This document shows, piece by piece, positions 26,195 to 40,900 of a stretch of DNA of 64,000 nucleotides. Below the pieces are notes generated by a model that had not been told where the DNA came from, did no database searches, and was given only the letters and a program-made list of their open reading frames with translations. Origin of the DNA: Methylobacterium terricola (GTDB lineage Bacteria > Pseudomonadota > Alphaproteobacteria > Rhizobiales > Beijerinckiaceae); contig NZ_VDDA01000010.1 of the NCBI RefSeq assembly GCF_006151805.1, positions 1-64,000 on the forward strand, written 5' to 3'. The first letter of the stretch is position 1, and each line of letters starts with the position of its first letter. A program made the translations under genes and the position numbers.

Positions 26195-27403
26195 CTATCG
26201 CTCCCGCAACACCGGCACCATCCGGCGCATCGCCTCGGTCAGATCCGCCGCCGAGCGGGCGAAGCAGAGCCGCAGGAAGCCCTCGCCGCCGGCCCCGAAG
26301 GCCGAACCAGGAGCCAGGCCGACATTCGCCTCGTCGACGATGCGCTTGGCGAGGCGCACATCGTCCGGCTCGGACGGCACCCGCGGGAAGGCATAGAACG
26401 CGCCGGGTGGCGCGGGCAGCTCGATGCCCGGCAGGGCGGAGAGCGCATCGCACACGATGGCGCGGCCGGCCCTCGCCTGCGCGATCTGCTCGGCGACGAG
26501 CGACTCCCCGTCCCGGATCGCCGTGATCGCGGCGTGCTGCAGGAAGGTCGCGACGCCCGACGTGCCATAGAGGATCAGCCCGTCGACGATGCGCCCGATC
26601 GAGGCCGGTCCCTCGAGCCAGCCGACCCGCCAGCCGGTCATCGCCCAGTTCTTCGAGAAGGTCTGGACGAACAGCACGCGGCCGCGGTCCTCGGGCTGCC
26701 AGACGTCGCGGATCGACGGCGCGCGGCCCGCCGCCTCGTGAGAAGCGTCGAAGGAGAACCGGCCGTAGATCTCGTCGGCGACGATCCACAGGTCGTGGCG
26801 GCGGGCGACCTCCAGGACCGCCGCGAGGTCTCCCCTGGTCGCGACCCAGCCGGTCGGGTTCGCCGGGGTGTTGAGGACGATCGCCCGGGTGCGGGGGGTG
26901 ATCGCCGCGGCGATCCGGGCGATGTCGAGGCTCCAGCCGGCCGACGCGTCGAACTGCATCGGGACCGGGACGGGCCGCGCGCCCTGCATGGCGACGGCGC
27001 CGAAGAAATTCGACCAGGTCGGCGTCGGTAGCACCACCTCGTCGCCGGGCTCGGCGGCGATTCGGATCGCGGTGTGGAAGGCGTGCATGCCGCCGACGGT
27101 CACGAAGAACCGCTCGGGGCCGACCGCATCACCGTAGAGCCGCGAGACGTACTCGGCCAGGGCCTCGCGCAAGGGCGGAATGCCGAGCATCCGCGTGTAG
27201 AACGTGGCCCCGTCGCGGAGCGCACGGTGCGCCGCCTCGGCGATGAAGGCGGGCGTCGGCCGGTCGCCCTCCCCGACCCAGAGCGGGATCAGGCCGGGCC
27301 GCTCGACGCCGTAGGCCACCAGTTCGCCGATGCCGCTCGGCAGCACCCCGGCCGCCTCGCGGCTCACCGGCGGCATCGTGTCGGGCAGAGGCGTGACGGA
27401 CAT
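26195..27403 (-). CDS. Class I/II pyridoxal-phosphate aminotransferase
   Basis: About 402 residues with the fold-type I aminotransferase landmarks: YTRMLGIPPLREALAEYVSR, the PLP pocket NTPANPTGW, the DEIY motif in WIVADEIYGRFSF, and the Schiff-base lysine in VQTFSKNWAMTGWRVGWLEG. The C-terminal arginine contact lies in FLRLCFARSAADL. It resembles aspartate/alanine-type aminotransferases; the amino-acid specificity is not resolved. The ATG at 27403 is chosen; an in-frame ATG at 27418 is equally possible and no start has a strong ribosome-binding site. Repeat DNA lies directly upstream. Confidence 0.87.
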   Translation of the reverse strand: MSVTPLPDTMPPVSREAAGVLPSGIGELVAYGVERPGLIPLWVGEGDRPTPAFIAEAAHRALRDGATFYTRMLGIPPLREALAEYVSRLYGDAVGPERFFVTVGGMHAFHTAIRIAAEPGDEVVLPTPTWSNFFGAVAMQGARPVPVPMQFDASAGWSLDIARIAAAITPRTRAIVLNTPANPTGWVATRGDLAAVLEVARRHDLWIVADEIYGRFSFDASHEAAGRAPSIRDVWQPEDRGRVLFVQTFSKNWAMTGWRVGWLEGPASIGRIVDGLILYGTSGVATFLQHAAITAIRDGESLVAEQIAQARAGRAIVCDALSALPGIELPAPPGAFYAFPRVPSEPDDVRLAKRIVDEANVGLAPGSAFGAGGEGFLRLCFARSAADLTEAMRRMVPVLRER

Positions 27404-27442
27404 GCGAGTCTCAACCATCGTGACGGGGAGACCCAAGGCATC

Positions 27443-27549
27443 GCAAGCGGAACGCTCCGACGCAAGCCGGGGCTGAGGCAAGCGGAACGCTCCGGCATAA
27501 AGCCGGAGCTGGGGCAGGCGGTACGCTCCGGCACAAAGCCGGAGCGGTC
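27443..27549. repeat. Three-copy tandem hairpin repeat
   Basis: Three units of 35-36 bases start at 27443, 27478 and 27514. Each begins GCAAGCGGAACGCTCCG or a close variant (copy 3 has GCAGGCGGTACGC). Copies 2 and 3 contain GCTCCGGC, a five-base ATAAA or ACAAA loop, and GCCGGAGC. The block fills the gap between the end of the FkbM gene and the start of the aminotransferase gene, both on the minus strand. It may end the upstream transcript or mark a REP-like element. Confidence 0.75.
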
Positions 27550-27554
27550 GGATG

Positions 27555-28373
27555 TCAGATCCGCGTCGCGATGAAGAACCAGCGCGTGCCTTCCAGCGAG
27601 CCGGTCTCGCTCAGGGGGATGAACGGCCCTTCGTCCGAGCGGCAGAAATGGCGCTTGAACCGGTCGGCGGGGAAGTAGCCGAGCAGCCGGTCGACCGAGC
27701 CGCCGAACTTCTCCAGGCCGGCGCCGCCATGGACCTCGACGAACCAGTTCGGGATCCGGTCGCGCGACGCGGCGGCCCCATCCAGCACCGCACATTCGAA
27801 ACCCTCGACATCGACATAGACGATGTCGGGCGTGCCGAATTCCCGCACGAGGCTGTCGATCGAGCGGCAGGCCACCTTGACCTTGCCGTGGGTGCCGGCG
27901 CCGCCATCGACCTGGCCGTTCAGGCTCTCGTTGAATTCGAGGGTGCCGTCCTGGCTCGCCGCGGCGGCATGCAGGACCGTCAGGTTGCGGGCGCCGTTGA
28001 GGGCGACGTTCTCGTTGGCGACCCGGGCATTGTGCGGGTTGGCCTCCAGGGCCACGACCCGCCCCTGAGGTCCGACATGGGTGGCGAGCTGCAGGGCCAC
28101 GACCGCCTGATGCGCGCCGAGGTCGAACACCACCGCGCCGTCCTTCAGCGCACCGCTCTCCTTGAAGAAGGTGATCTCGGCGAGATTGCCGGAATCATGG
28201 TCGTACCATTCCTCGCCGACCGGATCGCAGAGGCTGACCTTGAGTTCGACCCCGCCGAAGCGGTGGGTCGCCACGCGCCGCTCGAAGGTCTTGAGCGAGC
28301 GCTCCAACTTGGCTCGCCGCGCCATGGACTGCATCCATGGCGGCATCAACTGCTTGGACAACGCCGTCAACAT
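27555..28373 (-). CDS. FkbM family methyltransferase
   Basis: The 272-residue protein carries a SAM-binding Rossmann core (motif I VVFDLGAHQAVVALQLATHV; motif II VVALEANPHNARVANENVAL) and the FkbM hallmark VYVDVEGFECAVLDGAA near residue 190. Family members O-methylate sugars or polyketides, so the acceptor may be a surface glycan. The ATG at 28373 is preferred with GAGGGG about ten bases upstream. No glycosyltransferase genes flank it. It is separated from the glucan operon by 252 bases and is transcribed in the same direction. Confidence 0.87.
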   Translation of the reverse strand: MLTALSKQLMPPWMQSMARRAKLERSLKTFERRVATHRFGGVELKVSLCDPVGEEWYDHDSGNLAEITFFKESGALKDGAVVFDLGAHQAVVALQLATHVGPQGRVVALEANPHNARVANENVALNGARNLTVLHAAAASQDGTLEFNESLNGQVDGGAGTHGKVKVACRSIDSLVREFGTPDIVYVDVEGFECAVLDGAAASRDRIPNWFVEVHGGAGLEKFGGSVDRLLGYFPADRFKRHFCRSDEGPFIPLSETGSLEGTRWFFIATRI

Positions 28374-28558
28374 GGAGTGAACGCCCCTCGTCTCGATCGC
28401 CGGCACTTCATAGCAGATCGGGGGTGGCGGGCCGAAGCGGCTTCGGGTTTCTCGGTTAAGCGGATCTATGCCGCAGATACGGAGTACGGGTGTTCACCAT
28501 CAATGTTCAGGTGACGGATCGTTCGACTTACACGACAGGGCCATCGAGTCTTCATCAA

Positions 28559-28600
28559 GCGCAGGATCCCCCTTCCCCCACGGGAGAGCGGATCCTGCGC
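28559..28600 (-). terminator. Hairpin terminator of the trehalose-glucan operon
   Basis: GCGCAGGATCC (28559-28569) and GGATCCTGCGC (28590-28600) form a perfect 11-bp stem around a 20-base loop that itself can pair CCC with GGG. It lies 26 bases beyond the glgB stop in the direction of transcription. No T-run follows. The rest of 28374-28625 shows no gene. Confidence 0.6.
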
Positions 28601-28625
28601 CGGGCTTGTCCCCCGCTCTACCGCG

Positions 28626-31115
28626 TCACCCCTGCCGCACCAGGATCAGGGTCGCCAGCGGCGGCAGCGACAGGGTCAGCGAGTGGTCCTGGCCGTGCGA
28701 GGCCTCCGCCACCGCATCGACCCCGCCGTAATTGCCGACATTGCTGCCGCCATACCCCTCGGCATCCGAGTTGAACGCCTCGCGGTAATGGCCGGCCATC
28801 GGCACGCCGATGCGGTAGCCGTGCCGCGCCACGGGGGTGAAGTTCGACACCACGACCGCGATCTCGCCCGGCTCGCGGCCCTTGCGGGCCCAGGCGATGA
28901 CGTTGTTCTCTGCGTCGTCCGACACCAGCCACTGGAAGCCGGCGGCCTCGGTGTCGCGGGCGTGGAGCGCCGGGGTCGCGGCGTAGAGATGGTTGAGGTC
29001 GCGCACCAAAGCCTTCAGGCCGGCATGGAACGGATCGTCCAGCAGGTGCCAGTCGAGGCTCTGGTTGTGGTTCCACTCCTTCTCCTGGCCGAACTCGCCG
29101 CCCATGAACAGGAGCTTCTTGCCCGGATGGCCCCACATGAAGCCGAAATAGGCGCGAAGATTCGCGAATTTCTGCCATCGGTCGCCCGGCATCTTGCCGA
29201 GCAGCGAGCCTTTCCCGTGCACCACCTCGTCATGGGACAGCGGCAGGATGAAGTTCTCGGAGAAGGCGTAGAGCAGGCCGAAGGTCAGGTCGTGGTGGTG
29301 GTAGCGGCGATGCACCGTCTCCTTCGAGATGAACCGCAGGGTGTCGTGCATCCACCCCATGTTCCACTTGAAGCCGAAGCCCAGGCCCCCGGTATAGGTC
29401 GGGTGCGAGACGCCGGGCCAGGAGGTCGATTCCTCCGCCACCGTCATCGTGCCGGGGGCGTGCGCGTAGGTCGCCTCGTTGGTCTTGCGCAGGAAATCGA
29501 TGGCTTCGAGGTTCTCGTTGCCGCCGTACTGGTTCGGGATCCACTCGCCCGCCCGGCGCGAGTAGTCGAGGTACAGCATCGACGCGACCGCATCGACCCG
29601 CAAGCCGTCGAGGTGGTAGTGCTCGAGCCAGAACCGGGCGTTCGAGGCCAGGAAGGCCGAGACCTCGGTGCGCCCGAAATTGTAGATGTAGGTGCCCCAA
29701 TCCTGGTGGAAGCCCTGCCGCGGATCGGCATGCTCGTAAAGGTGGGTGCCGTCGAACTGGCCGAGACCGTGGGCATCGAGCGGGAAATGGCCCGGCACCC
29801 AGTCGAGCAGGATGCCGATGCCGGCCTCGTGCGCCGCGTTGACGAACTCCGAGAAGTCCTCCGGCGAGCCGAAGCGGCTGGTCGGCGCGTAGAGCGAGAC
29901 CGGCTGGTAGCCCCAGGACCCGTCGAACGGATGCTCGGTGATCGGCAACAGTTCGATATGGGTGAAGCCCATCTCCTTGGCGTAGGGGATCAGCCGCTCG
30001 GCGAGCTCGCGATAGGTGAGGTAGCGGTTGCCCTCCTCCGGCACCCGCGCCCACGAACCGAGATGGACCTCGTAGATCGAGATCGGACCGTGGCGATGGT
30101 CGAGGGCGTTGCGGCTCTGCATCCAGGCCTGGTCGCGCCAGACCGGTGACGGCAGGCCTTCGAGGCGGGACGCGGTCTCGGGCGGCTGCTGCGCCGCGAA
30201 GGCGACCGGGTCGGCCTTGAGCGGCAGCACCGCGCCGTCGGGGCCGCTGATCTCGAACTTGTAGTGGCCGCCCTTCTTCAGCTCGGGGATGAACAGCTCC
30301 CAGACGCCGCCATCCTGCCACAGCCGCATCGGGTGGCGCCGGCCATCCCAGTCGTTGAAGTCGCCGACCACCGAGACCCGTCGGGCATTGGGCGCCCAGA
30401 CCGCGAAGCGGAAGCCCGGCGTACCGCCGATCTCGACCGCGTGGGCGCCGAGCACCCGGTGCACGGCGTCGTTGCCGACGTCGCGCAGCAGGGCGATCTC
30501 CTGCTGATCGAGGGTGGCGCCGTACTCGTAGGGGTCGCGCCGCAGGCGCTCGGTGTTGTCCCAGCCCTCGACCGCGATGCGGTAATCGGGCCGCTGCGGA
30601 TGCGCAAAGCTCGCGACGAAGAAGCCGGCAGGATGGCGCCGCTCCATCGGCACGCGGGTCTCGCCGATGACGACCGTCGCCGCGCGGGCTTCCGGCAGCA
30701 CCGCGCGGACCTCCCACTGGCCCTCCCCCGTCTCGTGCGGACCGAGCACCCCGAAGGGATCGCCGTGCTCCGCCCGCATGATCGCCTCGACGGCGTCGGG
30801 ATGGACCGCGTAGGCGCGGCCCGGCACCGGCGGCCGCGCCGGCCGGGTCGGGGCCGGCCCCGAGACCCGGGGCGAGGCCGCCGCCTGCATGGCGGCGACG
30901 CGCAAGGACACCGTCTTCGCGGCAGCCTTCTTCGGCGTGATGCCGTCCGCGCCCTTGCCCGCGGGCTTGCCAGCCTTCGCCTTCGCGGTCACCGGCGTCA
31001 CCAGGGCGGCCTTCACGGCCTTCGTTGTCACGTCGTCGGTCATGCCCGTCTCGAGGCTGCGGTCGGTGGGGCGCCGGCGAGCGGCCGGCTTCCGGGCGCT
31101 GGTCTCGTCGTCCAT
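28626..31115 (-). CDS. glgB: 1,4-alpha-glucan branching enzyme
   Basis: The 829-residue enzyme creates alpha-1,6 branches in glycogen-like glucan. Residues 1-100 are a Lys/Ala/Pro-rich extension with no recognised domain. The N-terminal carbohydrate-binding domains follow (about 105-320, including FGVLGPHETGEG and FRFAVWAPNARRVSVVGDFN). The GH13 barrel has nucleophile Asp 508 in DGLRVDAV, acid Glu 561 in TVAEEST and Asp 629 in LSHDEVVHGKGSLLGK. The C-terminal all-beta domain ends the protein. It is the last gene of the operon, three bases after treS-mak. The extension is longer than in typical GlgB of about 730 residues. Confidence 0.96.
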   Translation of the reverse strand: MDDETSARKPAARRRPTDRSLETGMTDDVTTKAVKAALVTPVTAKAKAGKPAGKGADGITPKKAAAKTVSLRVAAMQAAASPRVSGPAPTRPARPPVPGRAYAVHPDAVEAIMRAEHGDPFGVLGPHETGEGQWEVRAVLPEARAATVVIGETRVPMERRHPAGFFVASFAHPQRPDYRIAVEGWDNTERLRRDPYEYGATLDQQEIALLRDVGNDAVHRVLGAHAVEIGGTPGFRFAVWAPNARRVSVVGDFNDWDGRRHPMRLWQDGGVWELFIPELKKGGHYKFEISGPDGAVLPLKADPVAFAAQQPPETASRLEGLPSPVWRDQAWMQSRNALDHRHGPISIYEVHLGSWARVPEEGNRYLTYRELAERLIPYAKEMGFTHIELLPITEHPFDGSWGYQPVSLYAPTSRFGSPEDFSEFVNAAHEAGIGILLDWVPGHFPLDAHGLGQFDGTHLYEHADPRQGFHQDWGTYIYNFGRTEVSAFLASNARFWLEHYHLDGLRVDAVASMLYLDYSRRAGEWIPNQYGGNENLEAIDFLRKTNEATYAHAPGTMTVAEESTSWPGVSHPTYTGGLGFGFKWNMGWMHDTLRFISKETVHRRYHHHDLTFGLLYAFSENFILPLSHDEVVHGKGSLLGKMPGDRWQKFANLRAYFGFMWGHPGKKLLFMGGEFGQEKEWNHNQSLDWHLLDDPFHAGLKALVRDLNHLYAATPALHARDTEAAGFQWLVSDDAENNVIAWARKGREPGEIAVVVSNFTPVARHGYRIGVPMAGHYREAFNSDAEGYGGSNVGNYGGVDAVAEASHGQDHSLTLSLPPLATLILVRQG

Positions 31116-31118
31116 GGG

Positions 31119-34382
<3,264 letters not shown>

Positions 34383-34518
34383 CGCGTCAGAGCCTCATTC
34401 GATCGGGTCGTGGCGCCGGGCGGTTGGCTTCACGCTCAACGCGGGGCGCCGGGGAAGAGTTCGGGGGGCCTGGAACGTCGGCGCGGGCGGGGATGCCGCC
34501 CGCGCCGGACGAGCCCGG

Positions 34519-37926
<3,408 letters not shown>

Positions 37927-37992
37927 CAGCCCGGTCCTGCCTGCTCTCTCTCGTCCAACGGGCGCGGGGCCGGAATGCCCCGCGCCGGGGTC

Positions 37993-40900
37993 TCAACTGG
38001 CGGAGTGGCGCAGAACCGCCAGGGGGAGACGTGCGAAGAGTCGCTCGACCGGGAGCAGACCGCCTTCGGACCTCACCTCGTCGCCCGTCACCAGATCGCG
38101 CCAGACGCTGCCCTCCGGCACCGGCAGGCTCGTGCCGGCGAAGGAGCCCGCCATGCGCGGGCCGTCCTCGGCGGCGACGCGGCGCGGCACCGCGACCAGC
38201 AGGTCGCCGGCCTCCGAACCCGCAGTGGCGTCCTGGCGCAGGAACGCGACGAGGCGCTCCGCCCCCCGCCCCTCGGCCGCGACCGGGGCGTAGTCGGCTT
38301 CGGCGTAGAAGCCCGGATGCTCCGCCCGGTCGGCGAGCAGGCGGGCCAGCACCGCCTGCTTGATCCGCCCGTCCGGCCACGACGCCAGCAGGTCTGCCAG
38401 CGGAACGTCCTGCCCGAGGGCCGCCTCGCGCTCGGCGTAGTCGACCGGGCGGCGGTTGTCGGGATCGACGAAGGAGAAGTCCCAGAACTCCGTGCCCTGG
38501 TAGATGTCGGGCAGGCCCGGCAGGGTGCATTTGAGCGCCGAGCGGGCGAGGCCCGTCACCATGCCGACCCGCGCCAGCCGCTCGGCGAAGGGCTTGAACT
38601 CGCGCAGGAAATCCGAGCCCGGCGCCACCAGGGCGTCGAACAGCCTGGCGACCGCGCCCTCATAGGCCTCGTCGACATTGACCCAGCTCGACCGGCGCTT
38701 GCCCTCGCGCATCGCCTTCTCGGCATAGGCGCCGAGCCGCTTGCGGAAGTCCTCGACATCCTTCGGGTCGGGCGAGTCGGTCAGCAGCTCCAGCGGCCAG
38801 GCGCCGAGGATGGCCTGCAGGAACATCCACTGGTCGTTGGCATCCGGCGCCGCCTCGCCCTCGACCTCGGAGAGGTGCGGCTTGACCAGCCGGCCCCACA
38901 GGGCCCAGGCCTCGGCCCATTCCTCCGGCACCTCCGACAGGGCGAGGAGCCGCGTGCGGGCATCCTCGCCACGCTTGGTGTCGTGGGTGGCCGTGGTGAT
39001 CATCGCGTTCGGCCAGTCGCGGGCACGGGCGGCCTGGAGCGCATGGAAATGCTCCGCCGACAGCCCGTACTCGCCCGGATCCCCGCCGACCTCGTTGAGC
39101 CCGAGCAGCTCGACGAAGCGGTAGAACAGGGTGTCCTCCAGGCTCTTGGCCATCACCGGGCCGGTGAGCTGCTGGAAGCGGCGGCGGAAGCGGCGCACCA
39201 CCTCCGGATCGGGCCGGCCGGGCCCGTCCGTGTCGAGCCGACCGAGGAGCACCGCTTGCGCGAAGTCGTGCACCGAGCGGTCCGGCAGGCTGGAGCGGCG
39301 CTTGGCCTTGCGCACCGTGTCGCCGATCAGCTTCAGGTCCTCGGCCTCGATCTCGTTCTCGTCGAGTTCCTGCGGCAGGTAGCTGCGATAGACCGGGAAG
39401 CGGGCGATGATCTCGGACAGGGCCTGACGCAGGGCGTTGACCGAGAAGTCGCGGGTACGCCGGTCGGCATCCGCCACCTGCTTCAGGTCCGAGGTCAGGA
39501 CTTCCAGCTCGCTGGCGAAGCTGGTCTCCAGGATCTCGCCCTTCACGTTGCGCAGCAGCCAGCCATAGGGCTCGTCCATGCCGGTCGCCCCGGCATAGAG
39601 CGCGGCGACGGCGTCGCGCTTGTCCTGGTCGACGAACAACCCGTCGATCTGGTTGAGCACGTCGTAGCCGGTGGTGCCGGCGATCGGCCACGGCCGGAGC
39701 TTCTCGCCCGGCTCCAGGATCTTCTCGACCACGATGTAGAAGCCCGGCCCGAGGGCCGCCTGGAGGGCGCGGGCATAGCCCGCCGGATCGGCGAGCCCGT
39801 CGATGTGGTCGATGCGCAACCCATCGATCCGCCCCTCGCGGATCTGGCGGAACAGCATCTCGTGCGCGCCCTCGAACACCCGTCTGTCCTCGACCTTGAG
39901 CCCGGCGAGCGAGTTCACGTCGAAGAAGCGGCGGTAGTTGATGTCGCTCGCCGCGACCCGCCAATGGGCGAGGCGGTAGGCCTGGGCCTCGAGGATGCGG
40001 TGAAGCGCCCCGAAGCTGTCGGGATGGCCCTTGAAGCCGTTGACGAGCGTCACCGCCCGGTCGAACGCCGTCTTGAGGTTGGGCGAGACCGCGACCGCGT
40101 GGGCGAGGCGTCGCTTCAGCCCCTCCGCTTCCTCCGGGAAGGCGGCGAGACGGTCGTGGTTGGTCTCGTCGCCCATCCGGCGCAGGCGCTCGGAGATCGA
40201 CAGGACCTCCGCCGACCCTTCGTCGCCGACCTCCGGCAGGGCGGCGAGCGCCCGGTCGAGGATGATCGGGTAGCTCAGCGGGTTGACCGGGAAGCGGTGC
40301 TCGAAGTGCCAGACGCTGAAGCCGCCCTCCTCCGCGTCGAAGGCGAGCTTCAGGTCGCCCTTCTCCAGGGCCTCGCCGTAACGGTCGCCGAGGAACGGCA
40401 CGACGAGCTTGTTGCGGGCGCCCAACCGGCCCCAATCGATGTCGAAGGCGTCGGCGGCCGGCGACAGGGCGCCCCATTCGAGCACGGAGAGCCACCACGG
40501 GTTGTCGGCGCCGCCGACGCCCATGTGGTTGGGCACGATGTCGAGCAGGAACTTGAGGCCGTGGCTTTTCAGCGTGTCGCTGAAGCGGATGAACGCCTCC
40601 TCGCCGCCGAGTTCCGGATTGATCTCGCGGTGATCGACGATGTCGTAGCCGTGCATCGAGCCCGGCCGCGCCTTGTGGATCGGCGAGGCATAGACGTGGC
40701 TGATGCCGAGCTTCGCCAGGTAGGGGATGATCTTCGCCGCGTGGTCGAAGGTGAAGTCCTTGTGGAACTGCAGCCGGTAGGTCGCCCGCGGCGGCGGCGA
40801 GGCGAGGCGCGCGGCGCCCGAGCGCGGCCCGCGCTCCTCGGAAGAGAGCGAGGCGGCGAGCTTCGCGAGCGGCCCGCCCGGGGCCGCGATCGCATCGAGG

